From NCBI GenBank assembly GCA_019400425.1, contig JAFREE010000044.1:96464-160463 (forward strand): a stretch of 64,000 nt of DNA. The letters run 5' to 3'. Each line of letters opens with the position of its first letter. Within the stretch, counting starts at the first letter, position 1. The notes below the pieces were generated by a model that made no database searches, was not told the DNA's origin, and saw only the letters and a list, made by a program, of their open reading frames with translations. Origin of the DNA: Hymenochaete sp. R1 (Eukaryota; Basidiomycota; Agaricomycetes; Hymenochaetales; Hymenochaetaceae). Both the position numbers and the translations under genes were made by a program. Positions 1 through 11,803 of this stretch are shown here, in pieces.

Positions 1-577
1 CGCGGATGTATTCGTTTGGATGTTGCTAGTGTAGGATGTTTAGAACGATGAAGATGGTGTATATGGATTTGAAGACGCACCAGGTCGTTTCGAATGGCAT
101 TGCTGTTAGGTATGATTTACTTCCAAGCAACACATATATAAGAAAGACAGTACGCACCAGACAAGGATCATCTCCTGCTTCAGCTTCCCATTCTCATCAT
201 ATTTGGGACAAACCTCCCAATAAAAATGCAGCAATTTCTTCAGCTGCTTGTTGCGCGACGGCATCACGTACTGGATTATAGGCATGATTAGCGTAGGCTA
301 TTTCGTCCATTGCCCACCATTCCATTGAGACCAAAGTTAAAATCAACAAAGCACACAGGCCAAGCAGTCAGAACAGGTCTTCATATATGATTAGAGCTGG
401 AGAATCCGATCGCACCAAAGAGTTCCCGTTAATAGTGGCCACGATGACCTTGCGCAACGTCTCCAGCTTAACCTCGTCAGAGCCCGTCGCGAGTCCGTTG
501 CGAAGCTCCTGAGCCGTCGGCGTCTCGGAGCTATCATCGAAGACGACGGTGTAGCACGTCGAGTCCGGCACCGACAT
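1..577 (-). CDS. SEC26: Coatomer subunit beta, N-terminal part (runs off left edge)
   Basis: Beta subunit of the COPI coat, which drives Golgi-to-ER and intra-Golgi vesicle traffic. Four exons are visible on the minus strand: 416-577, 158-297, 81-102 and 1-25 (continuing past the edge). The joined reading starts MSVPDSTCYTVVF and continues through LETLRKVIVATINGN, MPIIQYVMPSRNKQLKK, HFYWEVCPKYDE, EMILVCNAIRNDL and QHPNEYIR. These follow the adaptin-like N-terminal HEAT repeats of the beta-COP family in order. Phases agree across all three introns, and exon 3 is only 22 nt. The start at 577 gives the usual N-terminus. Identification is firm; only about 115 codons lie in the window. Confidence 0.93.
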
Positions 578-879
578 CTTATTGGCGTCGTGTGGTGTAT
601 TGGATGGATAGGACGGAAGGGCTATATGGTGAATGCGTGGATTTGATTTGAGAGCGCGTTTCTGTTGCGAATGCCACGCATTACACGATCGGCGTTTTCC
701 GCACTCAAAGTAGTTAGATTAGTGTTAGACTTCTCTTTGATTCAAGAATGCAATTTCTAGGTCATTATCGAAGTACGTGTACATGTCCAGAGCAGCACGA
801 TAATATACAAAATTCTATACGTATTGTTTGCTAGCAACATAGCTATTCGTCGTGTGAGAACGAGAGAGTTTTCGACATT

Positions 880-1757
880 TCAACCGTAGATGGCCCCGTC
901 GATCAGATACAGGATCCCATTGGCAGCCTGACAATATCAACACCGTCAGCATCCGTGCAGGTAAGATTGATAATACATTATAATCACCTCTAGCTTGTCG
1001 ATGATCCCAATATTCCCATTTATGAGTACATTCGCCCACTCTGGCTTCCCATCCGAGATATGGTCGTCCGCCTTCCGAGAGACGTTCACGCTCATCCCAC
1101 TCAACATAGTCTCAAAAACAGACGGGGGCAAGAACTCGTTGATACGTTTCTAACAGCGGATTAATGAGCAGGTGAATTAAGAAGTTGGACTAGGTAGGAA
1201 GGGTAACTTACTGAGACCATATGCGCTGAGACCCAACGCTCGACGTTGGCCCGAGACCTTGAGTCGAACTCTTCCTCCGTGATGATCGTATCATCGAGCG
1301 GCGCGGGGCCTTCATGTCTACAGAATGACCCCAGTCAAAAGCAATAAAGGAATTTTTCGGAACCATAACCCAATCGCAAGGACAAGTCAGTATCTGGGCT
1401 GAAGACCGAGTGGTGCTGCGGTTCGAAAGAAACGTACGGTTTGCGTGCTAATGCCATCACCGCTTTGTTCGTCGGAGCAAAAACAGTGATCTGTTCATCC
1501 TTCGCGCCCAGCCGTTCGCCCACCTTCGTATCCCTGGAATATGAGAAGAATATCGACGCGGACGATTGAATAGTCAACAAGTCGGAGATCATAAGCTTCG
1601 CCCCTGTCGCCGTATCGGGTGCATCCACTCCAGGCCCTGAAAGAGGGGATTGTGGTTGGTGTCGAATCGAGTTCATATCGTTGGGTGGAAATGGGGAGAG
1701 GCCAGATATTGCGGTAAGGAGGGAGGATAGTTTGAGGGAGAGAGATGGGAGGAGCAT
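880..1757 (-). CDS. Small fasciclin (FAS1) domain protein
   Basis: Predicted secreted or membrane-associated protein with one FAS1 domain, a fold often used in adhesion. Exons on the minus strand: 1438-1757, 1212-1317, 988-1149 and 880-927, giving 211 residues. The N-terminus (MLLPSLSLKLSSLLTAISG) could be a short signal peptide. FAS1 landmarks appear in order: ITVFAPTNKAVMAL in exon 1, VERWVSAHMVS in exon 2 (the H-box region), WANVLINGNIGIIDKLE in exon 3 and ANGILYLIDGAIYG at the C-terminus. The protein stops right after the domain, so no GPI signal is visible. Family is clear; specific function is unknown. Confidence 0.85.
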
Positions 1758-2067
1758 GGTGGAGGAATGATGAGAAGACAGTACGCGTGGTACGGTACAG
1801 ACGGAGCGGCCACGCCCATTCTTAGACGACTTTCCTTATCCGTCTACTCCGGCAGCCTCGGTCCGGCTCATAATTCAATTGGGTCAAATTTCTCCATTCC
1901 ACGGCTACACTCGTTCGGAAGATGGGCACTCTACACGCCGTTTGCAGCCTACGACAACCGTCCCATCCCATCGACAATACGGCCCGTATCATCCGAGTAG
2001 CGATAGTAATAATCATTTTCTTCCATTTTCGCATACTTTACACAAAAGGGCGATAGGTTTTGCTCAG

Positions 2068-2475
2068 ATGCCTGCGGGTACTAGTAGCAGCATCCCCCTC
2101 GAAGATGTGGATGAAAATGCGGTGGAAGAGTCTACGAATCAGTCCATGACGCCGCGCGCTTACGAAGACGCGCTTCAACTACCGGACTACGCCTTCGAGA
2201 CTCTTTCTTCCTTTCTAACTTACCATCTCCGTCTCATTCGCACGATCTTCTACGCCATGAGCGTCAAGGCACGGCCGCCGACGGCAAAGAAAGTGCAATC
2301 AAGATATGAACAGGAAACGACAACTCCTGGCACAAAAGCTACTAGTAATATCCATCATCTACCTTCTACCATCAGCTCCAATCAACAGCGTACGGCATCC
2401 TCAATTATCAAAAAACGATGTTCCGCCCTGCCCTGTCAGTCAACAAGAACGCCGTCACTCTCATTCCTCGTTTGA
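2068..2475 (+). CDS. Possible hypothetical protein (weak)
   Basis: An open frame of 136 codons from ATG 2068, inside a longer frame open from 1879. It contains a plausible acidic then helical stretch (TPRAYEDALQLPDYAFETL and FLTYHLRLIRTIFYAMSV). I do not recognise it and could not join it to a convincing second exon. It lies between two minus-strand genes, so it could be part of a poorly resolved gene or chance coding potential. Confidence 0.25.
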   Translation: MPAGTSSSIPLEDVDENAVEESTNQSMTPRAYEDALQLPDYAFETLSSFLTYHLRLIRTIFYAMSVKARPPTAKKVQSRYEQETTTPGTKATSNIHHLPSTISSNQQRTASSIIKKRCSALPCQSTRTPSLSFLV

Positions 2476-2845
2476 TCAAAGCCTGGGGCTCTATAGCTTG
2501 ATAGCGAGTCGAGCACTTCAACTTATCTGAGAGCCACGAAGAAATGGGTACGGCGTTGCCGTCCTCGCGGACATGCCATTACGAGTCAAGGATGCGCGAT
2601 AATTTGCATCCGCCCTTCGTGGCGAACGTCGACTGATTAATTCGACAACTCTACTCAGAGTGCCTCGAAGTAGTAATACATATGAAGCAAGTCCATCAAT
2701 TGCATAGTCTCACAGAATATTTCATTGGCATAACAGACGCTTCCGATACAAGTCGAAGCTATTTAAATAGTAATCGATCCAGTTGGTGCATTCTAATAAC
2801 AGGTTCTACGAATCCGATGTTCATGCAAAGGAAGAACAGTTTAAC

Positions 2846-3841
2846 TTAGATGATTTCGCGAACTAACCCAGCGTGCGCCTCTCGTACTTTGCGGCCCTCA
2901 GGGTCGATCTTAGTAGCATCCTCACGATACTCGTCCTTGAACCAGTATAGATCCAGAAAACCAAAGGGAGCCCGCTCGAGATACTTCTCCCTAAAATCCT
3001 CGCCAACCTGGTCCTTTGCAACGGCGTCTGGATCAGAGGCAAACTGGGGCAACGCTTCCTCAGCTCTTTCCCACATCTGCATATTTGGAATGGTCAGGGA
3101 GACCCGCAGCAACGACTCGTAAGGGGTGAAACCCTTGTACTTGACAAGGAGAGCACGGGCGAACCACGGAGAACGACAAACGCCCGCTGAGCAGTGAACC
3201 GCAGTCTTCTTGCCAGCAGCTACGCTCTTCTCGAGGAACTTCTGCAGCTCGGTGTCGTCGAATACCTTGTCCCAAGGATTTGAATTCCTGTCTTTGATGC
3301 GCAAGTCGAAATAGTCCTTGACCCCCAGCTCCTTTCCCGTTTCTTTCTCCTCGTCAGTGAGAAAGCTCCTCCTATCATCGTCGCTGATTGATACCACATA
3401 CTCAATACCACGTGCCTTGAGACATTGTGGTTGTTGGGCGGTCGTGAGTGGGCAAGTGTAGACGTTGTCGTATACGCAGCGTATGATATTCTTGAGGGTG
3501 GGTTCATCGGGAATGTCCGCTGCCGTCGTTGTGATACTGGAGGTCCCGTGGGTGGATGACGCCTCCGGCTTCGTGCGCTTCGAAGCTGGCTCCTCTGCAT
3601 ATCCAGAAGCACCACGCTTCTCGCCCTCTTTGGTCTTCGGGGGGCGCGACAGAGGCTGTGAGGCATCGTAGGTCTTGGTAGAACGAAGCGTGGGCATTAT
3701 TGCTTTAGCGAAGGTATGGGATGAGAATGCGGAAGTTCGAGAGATGGGAGTTTGGCTATAGGTGTCGTCCAGTGAATCAACTGTAATCTTGCTTGTAAGC
3801 TCGAAGGGGACGGGGGCATTCTGAAAGGTATAAGTATCCAC
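2846..3841 (-). CDS. Dual-specificity protein phosphatase-like protein
   Basis: Predicted cysteine-dependent phosphatase of 331 residues in one exon. The first 110 residues are low-complexity with a basic cluster (KRGASGYAEEPASKRTKPE) that may direct it to the nucleus. The catalytic fold follows: CLKARGIEYVVSISDD, an Asp-rich stretch that could supply the general acid (PWDKVFDD), and the signature HCSAGVCRSPWFARALL, which fits the HCx5R P-loop with Cys and Arg present. About 75 further residues lie after the domain. An internal Met (MPTLRST) could be the true start, shortening the N-terminus by 48 residues. Substrate is not predictable: it might act on protein, RNA 5' phosphate or lipid. Confidence 0.8.
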   Translation of the reverse strand: MDTYTFQNAPVPFELTSKITVDSLDDTYSQTPISRTSAFSSHTFAKAIMPTLRSTKTYDASQPLSRPPKTKEGEKRGASGYAEEPASKRTKPEASSTHGTSSITTTAADIPDEPTLKNIIRCVYDNVYTCPLTTAQQPQCLKARGIEYVVSISDDDRRSFLTDEEKETGKELGVKDYFDLRIKDRNSNPWDKVFDDTELQKFLEKSVAAGKKTAVHCSAGVCRSPWFARALLVKYKGFTPYESLLRVSLTIPNMQMWERAEEALPQFASDPDAVAKDQVGEDFREKYLERAPFGFLDLYWFKDEYREDATKIDPEGRKVREAHAGLVREII

Positions 3842-5186
3842 CCGGACTTTGCTACATCAATAAACGCAAACTTGAAGATCGTCAACAAAAGGGCTCATGC
3901 GTCCATGGCTCACGGACCTGCAATGCTAGATAGATGGATGTATCAAAGATAGAAGAGAGAAAACTGACACTCGCCGCAGTAGCAATGAACTAGGATCGGG
4001 TACTGGCCGCCGAAAGAAATTGGTTCAATCGCACAGAGCTGCAAAAAAATGATAGAAGTAATGTGAAGCTGGAATTGAGTTTACAAATCAAGTTGCATGT
4101 ACCATTAGCACCTTGATACTTGATTGTCGAAATAGCGAACCGTTGGCCTTTCCAGATGCATCACGATGGCTTGTCTATTGCCGAGTGAAGATGAAAGATG
4201 AGGCTTCGCGTGATATTTCTGGACTGGTGAAGTGTTCAGCGGAATCCTCTATTAAATTGATGACAAACTCACTTCACATTGTATGTCGACGTGAAGTGAA
4301 CATGGACTATGTTGGCTGGCAAGGGCATAGAGTGAAAAAAAAATGAGCTCTGGGTAGATTCCTAGAATTAGCTGACATCCGTACGACTTTGCACCACGGT
4401 GATTACTGTTCCCAGCCTTGACGGTGCGAGGATAAGTAGATGGGGCGCACTCGAGATGAGATCTTGAACGACCCAAGCAAAGAGACGAGGAGCCAGGTGT
4501 GCTCACGGACGGACGAAAGACCAACAAGGGGCTTCAAGTTGCAGTGCACAGTGGATGGAAATTGGTTTCTGTTCACAGATGATCGTCCTCGACGTCTCGC
4601 TTAGGTGACTTGGGTCTGTCGCTTGCGTGCCGCACACATCTTCTTCCTCATCCTTTCTCTCGTCAACCTCCTTCCCGAGCCCACACAACCTCAATTCCAT
4701 TCCCAATCTACGGCTTGGAGCCCGTTATCAGTTGGGTGCGACAAAGAACCGCGGTAGCCTACCGGGTCGTGAGTCTAGGCAAACAAGTTCGAAGAGCGAG
4801 TCGACGCACAGTCGACGCCCTGCGGAACTCACCTCATATCTCGAACAGCAAAGCTTCCGGATCCGTACTCCTGCTGACTTACAGTATCGCACGCTTATCC
4901 GATCAACAAGATCAAGACAGAGAAATAATGATCTAAGGCAGCGGGGAAAGGAGGAGCGTGCGCGTCTCATGGCACCTCGGCTTCTCCTTCGATTCTCGTT
5001 TCGTGCTCACCAAGCAACTTTTGTCAGTCGTTGTCCAGGGACAAAAATATACGAAGCTATTGCGTCACACGGGTCATTAGTTTTCCACGCATATATCGAT
5101 GGGACGGGAAAACCGGAATCCATTCGCGATGACTGAGTGGGACTGTGGAGAAGGAGCTTCAGCCTGGAAGGAAGGGAATCCGCGGC
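3842..5186. other. Intergenic, no gene seen
   Basis: About 1.3 kb between the phosphatase-like gene and the aldo/keto reductase promoter. Open frames here (for example 4627-5136) have low-complexity, shadow-like translations and no recognisable domain. I see no tRNA or repeat. Confidence 0.5.
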
Positions 5187-5199
5187 GCATATATATAGG
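5187..5199 (+). promoter_or_regulatory. TATA-like box of the aldo/keto reductase gene
   Basis: GCATATATATAGG lies about 85 nt before the ATG at 5283 and is followed by a pyrimidine-rich stretch. Position and sequence suit a TATA element; there is no experimental support. Confidence 0.5.
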
Positions 5200-5282
5200 C
5201 TCGCTCTTTCTGCTGGTGTTCATCGTAACCATATCCTAGTTCCCACCAAAACTCTCAGTTGGACTGTTGCACCTGAAGTACG

Positions 5283-7379
5283 ATGTCAAAAGCGTACGAT
5301 CCCAAGAACATGATATTTCGCCGTCTTGGTCCCAGTGGCCTGCGTGTACCCATCTTTTCTCTTGGAGGATGTCAGTAATATCTATTTTCCTCCCTACTCA
5401 ATGACGGATCAATGTATACTCACTTTTATTTTGACTTTAGGGCTCACACTTGGTGGGACTGTCCAGGGCGACCATGTTAGGGTACGTTCTACGCGTCTTA
5501 TGCGGACTGAAGTGTTAAGAGAAACTGACTCGTTGCTCACAGGAAATCATGAAAGTTGCATTCGAGAACGGTATCAACATGTTCGACACTGCCGAGGGCT
5601 ACGAACGTGGTCAGTCCGAGGTTGAGATGTACGTTTTCCTATCTACGATGATTATGCGTAGTTTGTTGTTGACGAGTGCTTTTTTTGCTGTGTGCTGCCC
5701 ACAACGCACCGTTTACTGTAACCAACTGCTCATGAAAATGGCCTATACACCCGGCTGCTCCTAAACGACAGGGGTAATGCTATCAAAGACCTCGGCCTGA
5801 ACCGACAGGAACTCGTCATCTCCACCAAGATTTTCTTCAATGGGTCTTCTAACAAGGACCCGAATGTCAATGGTCTTTCTCGTAAACAGTCAGTCCACCA
5901 TCTATCGAGAATTCAGTAATAGGAATGTTTATTTTAATATTTTTCTCGTATATGAAGCATCATCGAGGGTACACTCAATTCCCTCAAGCGCCTCCAACTG
6001 GACTATGTTGATGTCATCTTCGCACATAGGCCTGACCGAACGGGTACGTTCATCTTTCTCACTCGCTCTTTTTCAGCTTGTTCTTTCCGCTTTTTTTCCC
6101 GCCTTCCCGCTTTTTGGCGATCATACACCTCGTGCGCTACCTCGCGCCATACTGAGCTGCGTTCTTTTATTCCGTTATCGTGAAATCGATACCGCTATTT
6201 GTATTGATTTCAATACTTGCGGGCCGGTGGAAGCCAGCTCTCTCACCGCATTTTCTTGATCCGTGGTCATGGTTCCCAGAATAACTCTCGATAATTACGC
6301 AATGACGTCGCGTCTTCTTTATCTTCCATCCTGCTCTATCTAGTATTTTTAGCTTTCGGGCTCAATGCTAACATGTCGAACGGTCTTATCCAGTCCCCAT
6401 CGAAGAGACCGTCCGCGCATTCAACTATGTGATCGAGAAAGGCTGGGTACATCGTTCAACAATATAAAAGAGAATACTACTTACCCACTTGTCGTAATCA
6501 CCAGGCATTCTACTGGGCAACGTCGGAATGGTCTGCGCGCGAGATTGAGGAGGCTTATCGTACGTCTTTACTTTGATTGGCGTACGAGTCTGTTTGAAAT
6601 CGCTGCTCAACTGTACCTAGATATTGCGGATAAGCTGAACCTTATTCCTCCAATCGCTGAGCAGTGCCAGCACCAGTAAGAGTTTCTCGCTTCTTCCCAT
6701 GAGCTCTGTAGATAATAGCTAACGAATCGTGTTCTTTAAAATTAAAGTATGCTCCATCGTGAACGTCCTGAAGGCGAATATTTGTACGTCTTCCTTCTCA
6801 TCTTTCCGATCGTCGCTCGCCTTTAATTCTCCCTCGCAGACCCATCTATGCGAAATACGGCATCGGCACTACCGTTTGGTCCGCCCTCGCCTCCGGCCTC
6901 CTCACTGGCAAATACTCAGGAGGAAACATCCCCGCTGGATCCCGATTCGAGAACCACGCCGACTTTTTCAAGGACACGATCGGGAGCTTCTCGAAGGAAG
7001 AAGGGAAGAAGAAGTTCGAGATGCTTGATCAATTAGCAATCGTTGCTGAGAAAGGTGCGTAGTGGTTTATAGCGGGGTTTTTTTGAGATGGAAGTTGATC
7101 CTGCCTTACACTAACGCTTGATCCGAACCATTAGATCTTAACTGCAAACTTGCCCACCTCGCCCTCGCTTGGGTCGCCGTCAAGCCCTCTACCTCGACCG
7201 TCATCCTCGGTGCCTCCCGCCCTGAGCAGGTCATCGACAATCTCAAAGCACTCGAGGTCATTCCGAAGCTGACGCCTGAGATTCTGGACAAGATCGAGGG
7301 CATTCTGGGGAACAAGCCCGCGAGGGAGCCGACATTGGTTAGGGGGAAGTTGGATGAAGGGTTCAAGGCATACTACTGA
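5283..7379 (+). CDS. Aldo/keto reductase, voltage-gated K+ channel beta-subunit type
   Basis: NADP(H)-dependent oxidoreductase of the AKR superfamily, closest to the K+ channel beta-subunit-like branch; probably cytosolic. Eleven exons: 5283-5370, 5441-5481, 5543-5628, 5772-5888, 5958-6043, 6394-6446, 6505-6559, 6621-6675, 6748-6783, 6840-7054 and 7135-7379, giving 358 residues. Motifs in order: FRRLGPSGLRVPIFSLGGW, NMFDTAEGYERGQSEVEMG (catalytic Asp and Tyr), ELVISTKIFF (catalytic Lys), VDVIFAHRPD (His), YWATSEWSAREIEEAY, IPPIAEQCQH and STVILGASRPEQVIDNL (cofactor-binding end). All phases close. The exon 8/9 junction gives QCQHHM where relatives usually have Q-Y-x-M, so that boundary is the least certain. 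A decayed copy lies at about 12.8-14.4 kb. Confidence 0.92.
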
Positions 7380-7802
7380 TTGGTGATTGTCAGAGGAGAT
7401 GAATGATGGTTGCGAGCTTGCAGTATTGAAAAGGAGCCAACCTGTTCTCCGTCTTCCAGGAGTACTATTACTACTCCGGATGCCAACTTGTATTGACTTG
7501 ATAGTAAACAGATAACAGTGTGAAATCAACGTTTCGAAGGCTGGAGTTCTGTCAGCTTCCAGGAGGGTCCGTAGACTTATACATTTTCCAGTGAGTTGTG
7601 ACTTCATCATATGCTTCGCTTTCCCTGAGATGGAGAGATTTTGAAAACGAGTGAGATAAAGCAAAAGTAACAGCACAGAAGGTCTAAATGAACCCGATCT
7701 TTCCAAAGGCCACGACTCTCGAAGCGGTCTGTAGTCTCGTCAATGCTCTTCAGGGGATCCGTATGTCCATAAACCCTTTAATGAAGCCAGAAATTAATAA
7801 CT

Positions 7803-9306
7803 TCAGCTTTCAGCGGGACCGATACCAGCATCATTCATGAATTTTCTCTCCAGCTTTCTAACTTCCTCATCGCTCCTATCAGTATCCTCCAAACGAGATT
7901 TCATTTCCTTCAGTGGATCAACGAATGCCCTCTCCAAGTTAACAAGGTCCCTTTGAGCAATGAGTCTCGACACTTCCCTGGACGCTACTTTGTCTCCATC
8001 TTCGTCCAATCGTTTGCACAAACCTTCCGCATCGGCTTCCCATGTCTCGAACCACGACCTCCCTGTCAGTTTATTTTTCATATCGTGGAAATAGTTCGCA
8101 CTGGTGCCTTTCGATTTGGCCATCATAGCTTTAACGAGTACGTCCCCGCTCATGGCTGATTCAGTGCACTCGACAATGCGCTCCATGGCTTGTTCGTAGA
8201 GGTAGTCGTAACGAGCTTGCAGCGCGTCTTTCCGCTTCGTCCGCCGGTCACGGTATTCAGTAATGATACTCGAGCATACAGACGTATAACCCCCCAGGTA
8301 ATCACGTAGTTTCCGAATTTCGGTTTCGATTTGGAAGGCCAGAAGGCTGTCGTGTAAAAAGACATCAGAGTTCTCAAGCTCGTGCCGCAAGATGTCATCG
8401 TGAGTGCCCTTCGTACGGATTAGCGCTTGAATGCTGCCCGAGATTGGATCAAGAGTCGTCTTTACTTGAGGCAAGTTGGTATGATTTTTCTTTGTATTTT
8501 TGCTCTGGTCTATGAAATAGGCGATGAATTCATAGTAGCCTATTGCATCTGTCACGGGATCAGGAGAGTTCTGGAGGTATGTTACAGGGCACTGAACAGC
8601 TGAAATTGGTTCAGTAAAAGAAGCGAAGCAAATCAGTGGATAGCAAGGTAAAGAGCTTACAGATTGCTTTGACGTATTCGCACATCTTGTCCCTCAATTG
8701 TTTTTTTCTCATATCCAATAGCAATGCGAGGTCAACTCTACTTTGATTATCTTTTCTTACCGCAAGGGCATCGGCGCGGGTCGCGATTCGATCACGGACC
8801 TGACGAATATGCTCCCAGAATCGGTCACTGGAAGATGGTGGCGGCTTGCGCGTACCAGTGGCCCGGGCTCCCAATGCAGTATATCTAATGACAAAGCTTT
8901 CGATCATTATAAACCGATACGCGAAGAACGCTTTGTCATATTCACGATGGGCAGCAGCCATGGTCTCTTGACTCTCTTCATCGTCTTGAAAACGATTCTT
9001 CACATTTTCGAAGATATCTTCGACTGTTCTGAAGCCTTCCGCCGAGTTGTTGTATATGACACCAACCAGCCTACCTGTCTCACCTCCGCCTCGAAGGTCT
9101 TTCACCTGAGCAGAATCTGCTTTCTTGCAACATGCGTCTACGGCGTGCTTAAGCCGCTTCATACCCTTGCGTTCGTAGACGTCATACTCTGGCTCGTCAT
9201 TATGTACCTCTTCCTGCAGTACCGATATCGAGCTCGAGCCCGGGCCTGGCGGTCGGCGAACGTTCTCGTGCGGCAAGCCAATACGTCTCTTTTGACCTGT
9301 AGACAT
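7803..9306 (-). CDS. Unknown helical protein, family A member 1 (A1)
   Basis: Unrecognised protein of 480 residues in two exons (8661-9306 and 7803-8599). The intron is phase 1 and joins a Lys-rich helix (EYVKAI) to a conserved SPDPVTDAIGYYEF stretch. The N-terminus is basic and disordered (MSTGQKRRIGLP, then PPGPGSSS). The rest is predicted charged alpha-helix with no membrane segment. Signatures shared with A2 and A3: YDKAFFAYRF, DRFWEHIRQVRDRI, then in the C-terminal half RSWFETWE, RLDEDGDK and LERAFVDPLKEMKSRLED. The gene is convergent with the aldo/keto reductase. The C-terminal block is almost identical to A2 at the DNA level. Function unknown; a nuclear or cytosolic coiled-coil role is only a guess. 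Confidence 0.85.
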
Positions 9307-10382
9307 GAATTATCTCGGAGTGACGTCGATAGTGGGATGTGGAACAGTAAAGGTGACGAGACAAAAGAATAAATATCTGTTGATTATGAAAGAAGATTAG
9401 TTTGAAGGGATCTCAACGATAACTCGGTTGAGTGTAAATGATGTTCACTAAGAGAGAGCAAAGGAAGGATCCTGAAGATGGTGAGCACCTGAAGATATAC
9501 GTAAAAAATCAGTTTAAGTTTGAATGCTCATTGCGCATTGCGCAAGATGCAGGTGAGACGAGAGGCAAAGTCAATAAATGCAATGTTTTCCCGGCGAAAC
9601 AGGAGGGGTACCTTGCTGAGTCAGCACGAAATCGCGACTGTCAGTGGGGACGAAGCGGTCTGTTCCTTCACAGTTACAGAAAGCGCCACAGAGCTTACTA
9701 GCTTAGGAATGGAGTTGGGTCCGTGACGAACGCTGATTGCGTGTACTACTAAATAATCTAGCAATGGAGAGAAAATGATTCGCTGGGCCCGACTTAGATC
9801 AGGCGAGCCTATGTGCTAAGGGGAAATGGTGGCCCCGACGGCGAAGGGCCACTGGCCGTAGTTCAGTGGTCCAGCGGAAGAGCAAGTTATGGCATCAAGA
9901 GCCTGTGGCAGGATCCGTTGAGGTTAAGGGCTTTTTTAGTGGACCTACACGAACATTTGTCTATCGTTCTGGTAGCGTAAGTGGGAGGCACGGTCAAAGT
10001 ACGTGTATAGGACTGGAGGCGGGAAATTGAGCCAGAATACTCGACGCGTGACGACACTGACGAGCGAGTCGACCACGCAATCTCTTCCCAGAGTCAGTGG
10101 GCTTAACCGCGAAAAAAACCTCTTAAAAGAATTTCGATTTGCGCGATCTCAGGTTACCATCCCACTTGTTCAGATTCGGGTGAAAGACGACAGAAGTGTC
10201 AAATACTCAACGGGAAGACCTTTCTAGAAGATATATCTACAATGAACGAGGTGAATCGTGTATAAATAAGTTATTTCAAAGATTCCAGCACTTACCGTAA
10301 CCAGCCTCCATTACTTTAATGAGCCTACTGAGGTACAGCGTCGCATTATAGCCTCTTCAACGATGTTACATAGAACGGTACC
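9307..10382. other. Intergenic between A1 and A2
   Basis: About 1.1 kb without a convincing gene. It contains a tRNA A-box-like string near 9856-9870 but no matching B box. It is the spacer of the A1/A2 tandem pair and no reliable homology between its two ends was seen. Confidence 0.5.
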
Positions 10383-11803
10383 TCAGTTACCAGCAGGAAT
10401 GATACCAGCTTCACCCATGAATTTTCTCTCCAGTATTTTAACTTCTTCCTCGCACCTAGCAATATCCTCCAAACGAGATTTCATTTCCTTCAGTGGATCA
10501 ACGAATGCCCTCTCCAAGTTAACAAGGTCCTTTTGAGCAATTAGTCTTGACACTTCCCTGGACGCTGCTTTGTCTCCATCTTCGTCCAATCGTTTGCACA
10601 AACCTTCCGCATCGGCTTCCCATGTCTCGAACCATGACCTCCCTGTCAGTTTCTCTTTCATATCGTGGAAGTAGTTCGCACTGGTGCCCTTCGGTTTGGC
10701 CATCATGGCTTTAACGAGTACGTCCCCGCTCATGGCTGTGTCAGTGCACTCGACAATGCGCTCCATGGCTTGTTCGTAGAGGTAGTCGTAACGGGCTTCT
10801 AACGCCTTTTTCCGACTTGCCTTTTGGGTGCGGAAGGTGGTAATATTGTTTCGGACTGCTGTCTTGTAGCCACTTCGATTGGATCGTATTTTCAAAAGAT
10901 CATTTTCCATCTGGAAAGCTTTAAGCGCGTCGTCCAAGAAGAATTTCTCGTTTTCACGTTCGTGCTTTGCGATTTCATTATGAACGCCTGCTGAATCAAT
11001 CATTGCTTGGTGGTTAAGCAAGATCGTGAAGTGATATGTTTCTACGTCGCATAAATTGGGATGCAGCTTGTTCTCGGCTCTAATCCGCCCGATGTGATAG
11101 GAGACGAACTCGTTATAGTAGATGATGTCTGTCACGGCATCAGGGGAGCCCTCAAGATGCTCTCTGGGACAGAAAAACGCTGAATCAAAATATATAAGCA
11201 GAGGTCATGAAACGAGTTAGCAATGTACTCACCTGTTGCCTTGACGTATTCGACCATCCTTTCTCTCAAGACTTTCTGCCTTCTATCCAGGAGCACTTCA
11301 AGATTGGCTTTGCTTTCCCTATCCGGCTTTGTCTCCAGAAAAGGGATACGCTGGGCGAGTCGATCTCGAACTTGCCGTACATGAGCCCAGAATCGATCGC
11401 GTGATGTGTGTGTTGTCGAGCCTTTGAAGCTCCTCAAGAAGGCTTTGATCATTACGAATCGAAACGCGAAAAATGCTTTGTCATATTCATGATGGGCAGC
11501 ATTCATTGCGTCTTGGTCAGACTGAGAGTATCGCTCAATCATTATGAATAGTTCTTCGATGTGCTTAAAGCCATCATCCACATTATAAATGACGTTAGGC
11601 AACCTAGTCGTATCACCTTTGTCTCGAAGATATTTCACCTGGTCCGATTCTACAATCTTGAGGAATATCTCTATAGAGCTCTTTAGCTGCTTCATATCCT
11701 CGCGATCGAAAATGCTGGGCTCTGACCCAGGATCCTGATGCCTCGAGCCTAAGCCCGAGCCTGGAGCTTGGCGAGGATTCTCAGATGGGTGGTTACGTCG
11801 CAT
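10383..11803 (-). CDS. Unknown helical protein, family A member 2 (A2)
   Basis: Paralogue of A1, 455 residues, exons 11233-11803 and 10383-11179. The second exon is 797 nt, exactly as in A1, and the phase 1 intron sits at the same place (EYVKAT, then EGSPDAVTDIIYYNEF). The N-terminus is short and Pro/Gly-rich (MRRNHPSENPRQAPGSG). Conserved segments are YDKAFFAFRFVM, DRFWAHVRQVRDRL, RSWFETWEADAEGL and LERAFVDPLKEMKSRLED. First-exon identity to A1 is moderate and drops further at the start of exon 2, while about 110 codons in the C-terminal half are nearly the same. No known domain is recognised. Confidence 0.85.

Noticed and set aside
4610..5136. Open frames of 108 and 169 codons upstream of the aldo/keto reductase
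   Set aside because: Compositionally odd translations, three overlapping frames open at once and no domain-like pattern; treated as chance frames in a promoter region.
7803..9306. Reading A1 (and likewise A2, A3) as two separate genes on one strand
   Set aside because: A good donor and acceptor join the two frames in phase 1 at the same place in all three copies, and the joined proteins align across the junction.
9850..9925. tRNA or SINE head suggested by GTAGTTCAGTGGT (A-box-like)
   Set aside because: No B box at the right distance, and no acceptor stem pairs when the ends are folded by eye.
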